Assembly: GCF_032911445.1 (NCBI RefSeq)
Contig: NZ_JAWJEJ010000001.1
Span: 2,170,001 to 2,234,000 of the forward strand
DNA: 64,000 bases
Reading direction: 5' to 3'
Source of the DNA: Sphingomonas sp. HF-S4
Lineage (GTDB): Bacteria; Pseudomonadota; Alphaproteobacteria; Sphingomonadales; Sphingomonadaceae
The notes beneath the pieces are model-generated. The model worked only from the letters and a program-made list of their open reading frames with translations. It was not told the DNA's origin and did not search any database. Below are positions 33,811-45,155 of the stretch, piece after piece (positions within the stretch are counted from its first letter, which is position 1; every line of letters begins with the position of its first letter). The translations under genes and the position numbers were made by a program.

Positions 33811-35451
33811 TTAGAGGCCAGTGCAGGCGCCGCTGGTGGTGCCGAAGTTCGCCCGGTTCGAGTTGCAGGTCCAACCCTGGAACCAGGTGTCGGTCGTGCC
33901 GCTGACCGCACCGATATAGTTGGTGGCGACCAGGAACGCCGAACCCGACGGGTTGAGCTGGGTGTTGTTGAACACGTTGGCCGCCGTGAACGCCTGCGGG
34001 CCGGTGCCCGGGTAGATGCCGTTGACCAGCGCCGCGGCGGCGGTGCCGTTGACGATGTTGTTGGCGCTGCCCCCCGAGGTGAAGAACGCTTCCTGCTCGG
34101 CAGTGGTGATCGTCTGGCCGTTGACCGCGTTCTGCGTCGCCAGCGCAGTGCCGCAGGCGAAGTAGACCGAGTTGAAGCGCGGCGGACCCTGGTCCTGCAG
34201 CGCCGCATCGGCGGCGCGGACGGTGCCGCGTGCAGCCGTGCCGGCTTCGGTGAGGAGGCAGTTGCCCGGCGTGACGAGGATCGAGTTGACCAGCGTCAGG
34301 TCGGCCGAACCGCGCAGGCGGATCGCGGCGAACGGGTTGGTGAGGCTGGTGTTGGTCTGGATCAGCGTCGCGTTGGCGATACGGCCCCAGGTGCGCGGCA
34401 GCGCGTCTTCGGGGTTGGCGCCCGCCGTGCTCTGGCTCGAGTCGATCTCGAGCGAATAGGTGTCGGTGGTAGCCAAGCCCGGCTTCTGCGCAGTAATCAG
34501 GAACTGGACGAGACCACGCCAACCCACATCGAAATCGAAGCCGTCGTCATCGGCGCCGGTGATCGCCAGGTGACGCAGGTTGACGGTGCCGCCGAACACC
34601 TCGATGCCGTCGTCCGAGCTGTTGTGGACCTGGACGTGATCGATCGTGGTGCCCGAACCGGTGCCCGCGAGAGTCAGGCCCTGCAGCTCGTTGTTCGGGC
34701 TGATGACGGTGCCCGAGTAGCGGATCTGGACATACTGGAACACGCCCGAGCTGTCGCCGGGCGCATTGCCGCCATACAGCGCGTTGCCGGTACCCTCGAC
34801 GACGCTTTCGCAGGTCGTGCTGGTGCCGTTCGCGTCGTTCGAGCCGGCGATGCAGTTCGCCACCGGCGAGCGGCCGGCGAGGATCACGCCGCCCCACAGG
34901 CCCTGGCTGTCCTCGGTGGTGGTGCCGCGCAGGTTCTGCTCGGCGGTGAAGATGATCGGCGCGGTGGCGGTGCCCTGCGCGTTGATCGTCGAGCCGCGAT
35001 TGACGATCAGGAAATCGTTGTCGGCGTTGGTGGTGTTGGCGAACAGCACCGCGCCGGCGCCGATGCTCAGCGTGCCTGCAGTGCCGATCAGGCCCTGCGA
35101 ACCGCGATCGGTGCCGACGTCGACGCGGCCGTTGATCTCATAAGCGACGCCCGGCGCAGCGGCCTTGCTCGGCAGCGACAGGTTGGTGACCAGCGTCGGG
35201 ATGCGGCAGATGCGATACGCGCCGATCACGCCCGCGTCGGTGAGCGCCTGGCCGGTGCCGGTGGGGCATGCCGCGGCGGCGGTGCCGGGGGTCGGCGTCG
35301 GCGTTGCGGGAGCCGGTGTCGGCGCCGGAGTGGACGGCGGGAAAGCGCCTTCGCCGGGCGAGGCGACGCTGCTCGCGCCATCGCAGGCTGCGAGGCTGAG
35401 CGCGGCGCAGCTGGTCATGAGGGCGAGGCTGAGGCGATTGTAGCTGGCCAT
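33811..35451 (-). CDS. Surface or periplasmic beta-helix lipoprotein, partner of TonB receptor
   Basis: 546 residues. The lipobox LSLAAC puts the modified Cys at 23. A Pro/Thr-rich linker (TPAPTPAPATPTPTP) follows, then a Gly/Asn/Thr-rich body that looks like a right-handed parallel beta-helix, with short repeats such as VQIRYSGTVISPNNELQGL and TIDHVQVHNSSDDGIEVFGG. Six or more cysteines may form disulfides. Likely exported through the Lol pathway. It precedes the receptor in the same transcript and may capture its substrate. Confidence 0.75.
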   Translation of the reverse strand: MASYNRLSLALMTSCAALSLAACDGASSVASPGEGAFPPSTPAPTPAPATPTPTPGTAAAACPTGTGQALTDAGVIGAYRICRIPTLVTNLSLPSKAAAPGVAYEINGRVDVGTDRGSQGLIGTAGTLSIGAGAVLFANTTNADNDFLIVNRGSTINAQGTATAPIIFTAEQNLRGTTTEDSQGLWGGVILAGRSPVANCIAGSNDANGTSTTCESVVEGTGNALYGGNAPGDSSGVFQYVQIRYSGTVISPNNELQGLTLAGTGSGTTIDHVQVHNSSDDGIEVFGGTVNLRHLAITGADDDGFDFDVGWRGLVQFLITAQKPGLATTDTYSLEIDSSQSTAGANPEDALPRTWGRIANATLIQTNTSLTNPFAAIRLRGSADLTLVNSILVTPGNCLLTEAGTAARGTVRAADAALQDQGPPRFNSVYFACGTALATQNAVNGQTITTAEQEAFFTSGGSANNIVNGTAAAALVNGIYPGTGPQAFTAANVFNNTQLNPSGSAFLVATNYIGAVSGTTDTWFQGWTCNSNRANFGTTSGACTGL

Positions 35452-35599
35452 AAGGTCTCCGTTCCGGCGGAATGCCGGGTTGCGCGGTTCGAAACTTGTG
35501 CGGGATCGACTCGGCTTAACCCCCGTCGCCGCAGCGCCGCGCTAGGCGGGCTGCATGACGGGAGTGTTGGAGAACGGAGAATCTTTCGAGACGCTTTCG

Positions 35600-37279
35600 T
35601 TACGTCGGTGTGACAGTCGCTCCGGGGGCGTCGCTCACATTGCTCGCCGGCGCCATCGTCGCCGAGAGTTGCATCATCCGATTGGCCAGTTCGCGCTCGC
35701 CCATCACGACGTGATCGACGCCGGCGCGGGTGAGATATTCGACCTCGTCCTGCGAATGCGCGCGGGCGATGACCGGGAGCGTAGCGTTGAGCAGCCGCGC
35801 GTGCTGGAGGATCGCCCCGCCCTCGAACCCTGCGGGGATCGCGATGAGCAGCTTGCTCGCGCTGCCGATTCCGGCGGACACCAACGTCCGCGCCTCGAGC
35901 GCATTGCCTTCGATCACCGTAACGCCTTCCTCGCGCGCGCGGCGGACGACGTCGCCCTGGTCCTCGATGACGATGAACGCCTTGCCGAGCTTCTGGAATT
36001 CGGCACCGATCATGCTGCCGACACGGCCATAGCCGACGAGGATGATGTGCCCCGGCGGCATTTGCGCGGGCGTGATCGGCCCGCGCTCGGGTTCGGCCTC
36101 GTCATGGCGTCCGGCGGTGAGCGAGAACAGGAAGGGATTGAGGAAGATCGAGATCATCGCGCCTGCCAGGATCACGTCGCGTGCCGCCGCGGGAAGGATC
36201 TCGAGTTCGGTGCCGAGACTTGCCAGGATGAACGAGAATTCGCCGATCTGCGCGAGGCTGGCGGCGACGGTGAGCCCAGTCTGGCGCGGATAGCCCCAGG
36301 CATGGACGATCAGATAGGCGGCGAGCGACTTGCCGAACACGATGATCGCCACTGTGCCGAGCAGCGCCAGCGGCTGCTGCACCACTACCGACGGATTGAA
36401 CAGCATACCGACCGACACGAAGAACAGCACCGCGAATGCGTCGCGCAGCGGCAGCGTCTCCTCGGTCGCGCGCCGGCTGAGCGACGTCTCGCCCAGGATC
36501 ATGCCGGCGAAGAACGCCCCGAGCGCGAAAGACACGTCGAATGCGAGCGCCGCGCCGAACGCGACGCCGAGCGCGATCGCCAGCACCGCGAGGCGGAACA
36601 GCTCGCGCGACCCGGTCGCCACCACCCATTGCAGCGCCCAGGGGATCACCCGGCGGCCGACGATCAGCATCAGCGCGATGAACCCGGCGACCTTGAGGAA
36701 GGTCGCGAGCAACGGCTGGAGGATCGATGCGCTGCCCGATTCTGCGGCGCCCGACATGATCCCCGCGAGCACCGGCAGCAGCACCAGCGCGAGCACCATC
36801 ACCAGATCCTCGACGATCAGCCAGCCGACGGCGATCCGCCCGCGCTCGGTCTGGACGATGTCGCGCCCCTGGAGCGCGCGCAGCAGCACCACCGTACTCG
36901 CGACCGACAGCGCCAGCCCGAACACGAACCCGGCGAGCAGCCCCCAACCGGTCAGCCAGGCGAGCCCCATGCCCATCAGCGTGGCCACCGTGATCTGGAC
37001 GATCGCGCCGGGCACCGCGATGTTGCGCACCGCAAGCAGGTCGCGCAGCGAAAAGTGCAGGCCCACGCCGAACATCAGCAGGATCACGCCGATCTCGGCC
37101 AGTTCGTTGGCGAGCCCGGCATTGGCGACGAAGCCGGGCGTGAACGGCCCCACCAACACCCCCGCCAGCAGATAGCCCGCGATCGGCGACACCCTCAGGC
37201 GATGGGCAATGGCGCCCATCACGAAAGCGACGACAAGGCCTGCAACGATAGTGGCGATCAGCGGGGTGTGGTGCAGCAT
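35600..37279 (-). CDS. Kef/CPA2-type monovalent cation:proton antiporter
   Basis: 559 residues. The first about 390 residues contain some 12-13 hydrophobic helices of the Na+/H+ exchanger fold (PLIATIVAGLVVAFVMGA at the start). A C-terminal TrkA-N/RCK domain begins with HIILVGYGRVGSMIGAEF (about 405-425), the dinucleotide-binding loop that gates such transporters. It fits the YbaL/RosB-KefB group: a potassium/proton exchanger with NAD(H) or thiol sensing. The ATG at 37279 has GGAG upstream. Confidence 0.9.
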   Translation of the reverse strand: MLHHTPLIATIVAGLVVAFVMGAIAHRLRVSPIAGYLLAGVLVGPFTPGFVANAGLANELAEIGVILLMFGVGLHFSLRDLLAVRNIAVPGAIVQITVATLMGMGLAWLTGWGLLAGFVFGLALSVASTVVLLRALQGRDIVQTERGRIAVGWLIVEDLVMVLALVLLPVLAGIMSGAAESGSASILQPLLATFLKVAGFIALMLIVGRRVIPWALQWVVATGSRELFRLAVLAIALGVAFGAALAFDVSFALGAFFAGMILGETSLSRRATEETLPLRDAFAVLFFVSVGMLFNPSVVVQQPLALLGTVAIIVFGKSLAAYLIVHAWGYPRQTGLTVAASLAQIGEFSFILASLGTELEILPAAARDVILAGAMISIFLNPFLFSLTAGRHDEAEPERGPITPAQMPPGHIILVGYGRVGSMIGAEFQKLGKAFIVIEDQGDVVRRAREEGVTVIEGNALEARTLVSAGIGSASKLLIAIPAGFEGGAILQHARLLNATLPVIARAHSQDEVEYLTRAGVDHVVMGERELANRMMQLSATMAPASNVSDAPGATVTPT

Positions 37280-37351
37280 CGAATCTCCAGAATGCGGTAT
37301 GGCGCCGGGGCCGGCAGGAGGGAGAGCCCACCAGCCCCGTCGCCGGGCGGA

Positions 37352-37468
37352 TCAGGCCGAAGCCATCCCCACGGCTGCGGCGAGAAGACCGGCAGCGCCG
37401 GCGATCCCGCCCCAGACGGCAAGCGGGAACCACCAGGGTGGCCGCTTGCCCGTTTTTTTCTTCTTCAT
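37352..37468 (-). CDS. 38-residue basic single-pass membrane protein
   Basis: The start at 37468 has a perfect AAGGAG at good spacing. A strongly basic head (MKKKKTGKRPPWW) is followed by one hydrophobic helix (FPLAVWGGIAGAAGLLAAAVG) and MASA. Probably an inner-membrane miniprotein; the function is unknown. It lies 72 bases before the Kef-type gene on the same strand. Confidence 0.7.
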   Translation of the reverse strand: MKKKKTGKRPPWWFPLAVWGGIAGAAGLLAAAVGMASA

Positions 37469-37565
37469 GACGATCTCCTTGCGGAAGCGCGTAATCGCGG
37501 CTTCCCGGTCAGAGAAATAACGATGCGCCGGGCGGAGCGTTGCTGCCCGTGCCGCATCCGGCGGC

Positions 37566-37991
37566 TCAGGCGGCCGGCGGGCCCCGTGCCCAGGGCAGCG
37601 CATCGAGCGCCGCCGCAGCGAGCGAGCCACTATCGGTCGCGCCGTGGAAGTACCCAACGCGCGCAGGCGGCGCGACAACCAGCCCCGCCGCGAACATCGA
37701 GGCCGAGTAGGGAACGGCAGCAATCGGAGCGTCGCCGCCATCGGGCTCGATCAACCGCTTGACCAGCAGCCGCGTCTGCGGCGCCTTGACCTGGAGCGCG
37801 ACGGCCGTCGTCGCGGGATTGAACGCGGAACCCTGCGCCGCAGTCAGCGGCAGACCGGCGGGCACTACCGCGCAGACCAGCACGGTGAACACCGCCAGCC
37901 ACGCGACCACAGCCAGCCGCAACGGCCGGACGAACCGTCCGGCCAGGCCGTCGAAAACGCTGAAGCGCACGGGATCGGATGCAGTCGCCAT
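37566..37991 (-). CDS. Hypothetical membrane-anchored protein
   Basis: 141 residues from the ATG at 37991 (a start three codons upstream is possible). A cytoplasmic N-terminus (about 25 residues) leads to one transmembrane helix (LRLAVVAWLAVFTVLVCAVVP), with the rest predicted outside: ATTAVALQVKAPQTRLLVKRLIEPDGG and a low-complexity Ala/Pro-rich tail. No domain recognised. It ends 97 bases before the 38-residue protein gene. Confidence 0.65.
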   Translation of the reverse strand: MATASDPVRFSVFDGLAGRFVRPLRLAVVAWLAVFTVLVCAVVPAGLPLTAAQGSAFNPATTAVALQVKAPQTRLLVKRLIEPDGGDAPIAAVPYSASMFAAGLVVAPPARVGYFHGATDSGSLAAAALDALPWARGPPAA

Positions 37992-38040
37992 GCCGGGCAA
38001 AGCCTAGCAGGCGGGGCAGCAAGGGTAAACTGCGGCCAGC

Positions 38041-38071
38041 AAAAAGCCCACCGGTCGCGGGACCGGCGGGC
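38041..38071 (-). terminator. Terminator downstream of tRNA-Val
   Basis: On the minus strand GCCCGCCGGTC pairs with GACCGGTGGGC, with one wobble or mismatch around a four-base loop, followed by TTTTT. It lies eight bases after the encoded CCA. Confidence 0.85.
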
Positions 38072-38079
38072 TCAATACA

Positions 38080-38154
38080 TGGTGGGCGCGGCAAGGATTG
38101 AACTTGCGACCCCACCCGTGTGAAGGGTGTGCTCTACCACTGAGCTACGCGCCC
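38080..38154 (-). tRNA. tRNA-Val (anticodon CAC)
   Basis: The minus-strand cloverleaf has acceptor GGGCGCG/CGCGCCC, a D arm GCTC/GAGC, anticodon stem CACCC/GGGTG with loop TTCACAC (anticodon CAC, reading GUG) and a normal T arm. A73 and CCA are encoded. A strong terminator follows. Confidence 0.95.
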
Positions 38155-38239
38155 ATTCGCCTTGCGGCGGAAATGGGAAGCGGGCCTTTAAGCGGCAGCG
38201 AACGCGCTGTCCAGCCCCCAGGCCCCGCTTTCGGTCAGA

Positions 38240-38512
38240 TCAGTTGACCGAATCCTTGAGGCCCTTGCCGGCCTTGAACTTGGGCTGGTTCGACGCCTTG
38301 ATCGTCATCTCCTCGCCCGTGCGCGGGTTGCGGCCGGTCGAAGCCTTGCGCTTGCTCACCGAGAAGGTGCCGAAGCCGACCAGGCGCACTTCGTCGCCCT
38401 TCTTGAGCGACGCCGAGATCGCTTCGAACACGGCTTCGACGGCCTTGGTGGCGTCACCCTTGCCGAGGCCCGAGGTGTCGGCGACCGTCGCGATCAGCTC
38501 TTGCTTGTTCAT
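38240..38512 (-). CDS. hupB: HU-family DNA-binding protein
   Basis: 90 residues, the normal HU length. MNKQELIATVADTSGLGKGDATKAV (helical base), LVGFGTFSVSKRKASTGRNPRTG (beta arm with the conserved GRNPRTG) and a basic C-terminus KFKAGKGLK. It bends and compacts DNA as a nucleoid protein. It lies 133 bases downstream of lon on the same strand, as is common in alphaproteobacteria. Confidence 0.95.
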   Translation of the reverse strand: MNKQELIATVADTSGLGKGDATKAVEAVFEAISASLKKGDEVRLVGFGTFSVSKRKASTGRNPRTGEEMTIKASNQPKFKAGKGLKDSVN

Positions 38513-38591
38513 GCTGATGGATTCCCCCTTTTAGTACGTCGAAAAATTGAGTCGCGGCGCACAGGCCGGGTCTGCCAGACAGCACGCAGCC

Positions 38592-38620
38592 CCCGCCGCT
38601 GTCAAACCCCTAGCGGCGGG
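38592..38620. other. Perfect 9-bp hairpin between lon and hupB
   Basis: cccgccgct (38592-38600) and agcggcggg (38612-38620) with an 11-base loop. No T run on either side, so it may be a weak terminator of lon or part of the hupB leader. The minus strand also carries a TTGACA-like hexamer over its right loop edge, but no good -10 follows. Confidence 0.45.
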
Positions 38621-38645
38621 TTGCGTATCAAAAAGTTACGCGCGA

Positions 38646-41042
<2,397 letters not shown>

Positions 41043-41210
41043 GGATACTCCTGGGCCCGAGCGGCCCTCACTTTCCACTATATATGGTGCCTGCGCCAGC
41101 CGCATCAATCTCCGCAGAATGATTGGCTGTGGACCGATGCAACGCATGGCATGGCGCGTCGGCCGCTTTGGCGATACGCGTACTGGCAAATCCCTGTCCG
41201 CCAGCGCCTT

Positions 41211-42935
41211 ATGGAGGTTCCCATCACCACGCGCTTTCTGATCGCCGCTTCCGCACTCGCGCTGAGCACCGCCCCCGCCCTTGCCCAGGTCAAGCCGGGC
41301 GAGCCGCCGATCACGCCGCTCACCGAAGCCTCGGGCGGGCCGATCGACGCCGAGCGCGCGGCCCTCAAGCTCGAGCATGTCGACCTCGCGATCGAAGTGT
41401 TCCCTGACACCCAGCGCCTCGCCGGCACTGCGACGCTCACCCTGGTCACCGCATCGCCGCAGAAGCGGCTGCAGATCGATCTCGACAAGAACCTGCCGGT
41501 CAGCGCGGTCAGCGTCGACGGCGCCGCGCTGCCGCGCGCCAGCTGGACCAACCCCGAGGGGCGGCTGGTGATCACGCTTGCCAGGCCGCTCGCCGCGGGC
41601 GCCCGCGCGGTGGTCAAGATCGTCTATGGCGGCACGCCGCACGTCGCGGTGCGCGCGCCCTGGGACGACGGCATGGTCTGGGCCAAGACCCCCGGCGGGG
41701 CGCCGTGGATCGCCACCACCGCGCAGGGCTATGGCTGCGACCTGTTCTGGCCGTGCCTCGATTTTCCCGCGGGCGAGCCGGCCACCGTCGATCTCCACAT
41801 CACCGTGCCCGTCGGCCTCTCGGCGCCGTCGAACGGGGTGCTCCAGAAGGTCGACAAGCTCCCCGACGGCCGCAGTACCTGGCACTGGAAGGCGCGCAGT
41901 CCGAACCCCTATCTGATCGCGCTCAACATCGCGCCGTATCGCGAGATCACCGCGACCTACACCAGCCGCTTCGGCAACAAATTCCCGATGACCTATTGGC
42001 ACCTCGTGGGCCGCGAGGCGAAGGCCAAGGGGCTGTTCGCCGAATTCGCCCCGACCGTCGATTTCTTCGAGGCCAATGTCGGCCCGTATCCGTGGAGCGA
42101 CGAGAAACTGGGCGTCGCCGAGACCCCGCATCTCGGCATGGAGCACCAAACGATCAACGCCTATGGCAACAACTACAAGAAGACCCCCGACGGCTTCGAC
42201 TGGCTGTTCCAGCACGAGCTCGCGCACGAATGGTTCGGCAACCAGATGTCGGCCTCGAACTGGGACGATTTCTGGCTCCACGAGGGCTATGGCCAGTACA
42301 TGCAGCCGCTCTACGGTCGCTGGCGCGAGGGCGAGGCGCGCTATGCGGCGATGATGGAGGTGTTCCGCAACCAGATCACCAACCAGGCGCCGATCGTCTC
42401 GGGCCAGGTCCGCACCTCCGACGAGGTGTATGAGGCCGACAAGGGCGGCCCCGGCGGCGACATCTACGTCAAGGGCGCCTGGGTGCTCCACACGTTGCGC
42501 AATCTGATTGGCGACGCGGCGTTCAAGGAAGTCACCACGCGCCTCGTCTATGGCCGCCCCGACCCGAAGCCGGGCAATTTCCAGCCGCGCTTCGCCACCA
42601 CCAACGAATATGTCGGGATCGTCAACAAGGTGACGGGCAAGGACCTGACCTGGTTCTTCGATGTCTATCTGCGCGAAGCGGCGCTCCCCGAGCTGCTCGA
42701 GACCCGTACCGGCGACCGGTTGACGCTGCGCTGGAAGACGCCGGGCGACCGCCCCTTCCCGCTTCCGCTCGAAGTCCAGGTCGACGGCGAGGTGCGGACC
42801 GTAGCGATGCCAGGAGGCACCGCGACCATCCCCGTTCCCGCCGACGCGCACGTCGTGGCCGACCCGTGGTCGCGCATCCTCAAGCGCTCTCTCGCGGTCG
42901 AGGCCGTTCAGGCGCAGCAACAGCGCGGCGGCTAG
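41211..42935 (+). CDS. M1-family metallopeptidase, secreted
   Basis: 574 residues from the ATG at 41211. A signal peptide (ALALSTAPALAQV at about 16-28) leads to the beta-rich domain, an exopeptidase GMEH sequence (about 299-302) in place of the aminopeptidase GAMEN, and the zinc site HELAHEWF (His335, Glu336, His339) with Glu358 in LHEGYG. It is shorter than classical aminopeptidase N, without its helical C-terminal domain. Periplasmic. A Shine-Dalgarno-like GGAGG lies just after the ATG; see findings. Confidence 0.88.
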   Translation: MEVPITTRFLIAASALALSTAPALAQVKPGEPPITPLTEASGGPIDAERAALKLEHVDLAIEVFPDTQRLAGTATLTLVTASPQKRLQIDLDKNLPVSAVSVDGAALPRASWTNPEGRLVITLARPLAAGARAVVKIVYGGTPHVAVRAPWDDGMVWAKTPGGAPWIATTAQGYGCDLFWPCLDFPAGEPATVDLHITVPVGLSAPSNGVLQKVDKLPDGRSTWHWKARSPNPYLIALNIAPYREITATYTSRFGNKFPMTYWHLVGREAKAKGLFAEFAPTVDFFEANVGPYPWSDEKLGVAETPHLGMEHQTINAYGNNYKKTPDGFDWLFQHELAHEWFGNQMSASNWDDFWLHEGYGQYMQPLYGRWREGEARYAAMMEVFRNQITNQAPIVSGQVRTSDEVYEADKGGPGGDIYVKGAWVLHTLRNLIGDAAFKEVTTRLVYGRPDPKPGNFQPRFATTNEYVGIVNKVTGKDLTWFFDVYLREAALPELLETRTGDRLTLRWKTPGDRPFPLPLEVQVDGEVRTVAMPGGTATIPVPADAHVVADPWSRILKRSLAVEAVQAQQQRGG

Positions 42936-43338
42936 TTGAGAACCGTCCAAGCTTTCGAGGACCTACACCATCCGAGCGCAAACCCGGCTATTCCGGTCTC
43001 AAGCGTATTGAGGTCGGATGCCACCCCGCGCGAAGCCGGGGAGGGAGCGCCAAACCCGTCCGAAATTATTTCAAAAAAAAACGTACCAGCCCGGGAACCC
43101 CGGACCGCAATGACCGTTCTGCTATTCGGATAGTGACCTTTTGCCCCCCCGCTCTCGCTATCCAAGACATGGGCCCGGAAGCGTCAACCCTCCCCCCCCC
43201 CGGTGACGCTTCCGGGCCTAACACTTTCTCCCGACATCGAAAATCTCCGATCCCGCCCCCAGGCAGTTTCATGCCTGTCGCGGAACGATTTCGCCTGTCC
43301 GGGCATTTCTCCCCCGCCCCACAAGCTGGAGAGTTTCA
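42936..43338. other. Noncoding stretch with strong inverted repeat
   Basis: No credible gene. It holds a short ccccgcgcgaagccgggg hairpin near 43025, an A-run (about 43072-43080) and a C-run (43143-43150). At 43172-43218 GGCCCGGAAGCGTCA and its exact reverse complement (15 bp) flank a 17-base, C-rich loop. The hairpin could terminate the M1 transcript or precede the lipoprotein gene. It has no T tract. Confidence 0.7.
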
Positions 43339-43473
43339 ATGCGCAAGATTTTCACCTGTGCCGCGCTTGCCGCTGCCGTCCTCGTCTCGGCCTGCAACAC
43401 CGTCGAGGGCGTCGGCCGCGACGTATCGTCGGCAGGCGACACCGTCGCCAAGACCGCGGACGACGCCAAGTAA
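43339..43473 (+). CDS. Entericidin-like small lipoprotein
   Basis: 44 residues; GGAGAG precedes the ATG. MRKIFTCAALAAAVLVSAC is a lipoprotein signal with lipobox VSAC (Cys19), then NTVEGVGRDVSSAGDTVAKTADDAK, the helical body of EcnA/EcnB-type entericidins (NTxxGxGxD...). Such peptides are membrane lipoproteins, often induced by stress or stationary phase. A strong terminator follows. A single gene without a paired antidote nearby. Confidence 0.85.
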   Translation: MRKIFTCAALAAAVLVSACNTVEGVGRDVSSAGDTVAKTADDAK

Positions 43474-43501
43474 GATCGTCCCCTACAAGTTACAGGAGAG
43501 G

Positions 43502-43532
43502 CCCCTTCCCGCTCGCGCGGGGAGGGGTTTTT
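43502..43532 (+). terminator. Intrinsic terminator of the entericidin gene
   Basis: ccccttcccgc (43502-43512) pairs with gcggggagggg (43517-43527) around a four-base loop, followed by TTTTT. Confidence 0.9.
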
Positions 43533-43536
43533 CCGT

Positions 43537-44310
43537 TCAAGTCGCCGGTTCTTCGCTCTCGGCCGCGCGCTCGCGCCGCTTGTGCGTGATCCGGATCGCC
43601 ACCAGCGCCAGGAAATAGAGCGCACAAAGCGGCACCGCGAGCAGCAGCTGCGATCCGACATCGGGCGGCGTCAGCACCGCCGACAGCGCGAATGCGCCGA
43701 CCACCGCATAGCGCCACGCGCCCTTCAATTGCTCGTACGTGACGATCCCGGCATGCTCGAGCAGCATCAGCAGCACCGGAAGCAGGAACGAGATCCCGAA
43801 GCCGAAGATGAACTGCATCACGAACTTGAGATAGTCGTTGACGTCGGGCAGCGCCTGTTGCTGCACCCCGGTATCGCCGAGCTGCCCCTGAAAGCTCAGC
43901 AGGAATTTGAGCGCCACGGGGATCGCCACGAAATAGGCCATGCACGCGCCCGCGATGAACAGCACGGGGGTGGCGAGCAGGAAAGGCAGCAGCGCCTTCT
44001 TTTCCTTGCGGTACAGCCCCGGCGCGACGAATTGCCAAAGCTGGTTGGCGATCACCGGGAAGGCGAGCATCAGCGCGGCGAAGAACGCGATCTTGATCTC
44101 GACCAGGAAGCCGCCGAACACCTGGGTGTTGATGATCGTCGTCTGTCCCGCCGCCTTGAGCGGATGGACCAGCCACGCGAAGATCGTCCGCGCGAAATAC
44201 AGGCACCCGCCGAAACAAAGCACCAGCGCCGCCAGCGACCAGAGGAGACGCCGCCGCAGCTCGATGAGATGGTCGAGCAAGGGGGCCTGGCTGTCGTCGA
44301 TCTCGTTCAC
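43537..44310 (-). CDS. tatC: Twin-arginine translocase subunit TatC
   Basis: 257 residues with six hydrophobic helices. The cytoplasmic N-terminus has the conserved LLDHLIELRRRLLWSL signal-binding region. It is the receptor of the Tat pathway, which exports folded proteins with an RR signal. Its start overlaps the tatB stop by four bases. The DUF1501 protein at 51028 carries a suitable signal. Confidence 0.95.
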   Translation of the reverse strand: MNEIDDSQAPLLDHLIELRRRLLWSLAALVLCFGGCLYFARTIFAWLVHPLKAAGQTTIINTQVFGGFLVEIKIAFFAALMLAFPVIANQLWQFVAPGLYRKEKKALLPFLLATPVLFIAGACMAYFVAIPVALKFLLSFQGQLGDTGVQQQALPDVNDYLKFVMQFIFGFGISFLLPVLLMLLEHAGIVTYEQLKGAWRYAVVGAFALSAVLTPPDVGSQLLLAVPLCALYFLALVAIRITHKRRERAAESEEPAT

Positions 44311-44765
44311 GATTGTGGCTCGTCCGAGGATGCGGGCTTGGGTTTTCGCACCCGCTTGGGCTTGGCGGGTGCCGGCGCTTCGGCATCGCCGGGAAACAGC
44401 ACCGGCTGCTCGACCATCACTGGGGCGGCATCGGCCGGGTCGTGGAACGCCGCCTCCGCCATGCTTGCATCAGAAGCGGTCGCGTCGTGCCCGCCAAGAT
44501 CGGCCTCGGGTGCCGGGAGCGCGGGCGTCGGCGGATGCTCGCGCATGATCCGCTCGTTCTCCGCAGCCCATTGCTTCTCCATCTCGGCCAGCTCGGATTC
44601 GCGCACCATCGCGTCGAATCCCGAGCGGAACTGCCGCGCGACGCCGCGCGCCTTGCCGACCCATTTGCCGACGAAGCGCATTGCCTTGGGAAGATCCTTG
44701 GGTCCGATCACCAGCAGCGCCACCACGGCCACAAGCAGCAACTCGGTCGGCGCTACGTCTAACAT
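44307..44765 (-). CDS. tatB: Twin-arginine translocase subunit TatB
   Basis: 152 residues. The N-terminal helix (MLDVAPTELLLVAVVALLVIGPKDLP, with the GPK hinge) is followed by an amphipathic helix AMRFVGKWVGKARGV and a long polar tail rich in Pro/Ala/Glu ending in a basic stretch. It pairs with TatC to bind signal peptides. Confidence 0.93.
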   Translation of the reverse strand: MLDVAPTELLLVAVVALLVIGPKDLPKAMRFVGKWVGKARGVARQFRSGFDAMVRESELAEMEKQWAAENERIMREHPPTPALPAPEADLGGHDATASDASMAEAAFHDPADAAPVMVEQPVLFPGDAEAPAPAKPKRVRKPKPASSDEPQS

Positions 44766-44826
44766 TCGGCACTGCCTCGGGCGCGCCTCGGAACGGGGCG
44801 CGGATCAACGGGTGGAAAAGGGTCGC

Positions 44827-45072
44827 TCAGCGCTCTTCGCGCGTACGCTCGGCTTCGGTCTGGAAGCTGGCGTCGGGCGTCGGCGCGGGCTTGCCTTCGA
44901 TGCGCGTTGCCTTCGCGGGGGTTTCGGCCTCGTCATCCTCGGCCATGCCCTTCTTGAACTGCTTGATGCCCTTCGCGACGTCGCCCATCATGTTGGAAAA
45001 ACGGCTGCCGCCGAACAACAAAATGACCAGGACACCGACGATCAGCCAGTGCATCAGGCTCATGCTACCCAT
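44827..45072 (-). CDS. tatA: Twin-arginine translocase subunit TatA
   Basis: 81 residues; AGGAGAG precedes the start. One transmembrane helix ([15 protein letters not shown]), a hinge [12 protein letters not shown] and the amphipathic [14 protein letters not shown] helix. TatA oligomers form the translocation pore. It lies 61 bases upstream of tatB; order tatA-tatB-tatC. Confidence 0.95.
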   Translation of the reverse strand: MGSMSLMHWLIVGVLVILLFGGSRFSNMMGDVAKGIKQFKKGMAEDDEAETPAKATRIEGKPAPTPDASFQTEAERTREER

Positions 45073-45155
45073 GGGAACTCTCCTCGTATCGGGGTCTATC
45101 TAGGCGCGTGGCGCGCCCGGGGCAACGGCCTGCCCCATGAATCGGAGCGCGAGCC

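Noticed and set aside
31390..35613. Plus-strand frame of about 1400 codons
   Set aside because: Antisense to the TonB receptor and lipoprotein genes, which have signal peptides, ribosome binding sites and family motifs.
35608..35628. Pho-box-like half-site (gtgacag) near the lipoprotein promoter
   Set aside because: Only one half-site matches and it lies inside the antiporter gene.
41043..42950. Minus-strand extension of lon to over 1400 codons
   Set aside because: The upstream part is antisense to the M1 peptidase; the Lon N-terminus begins at 41042.
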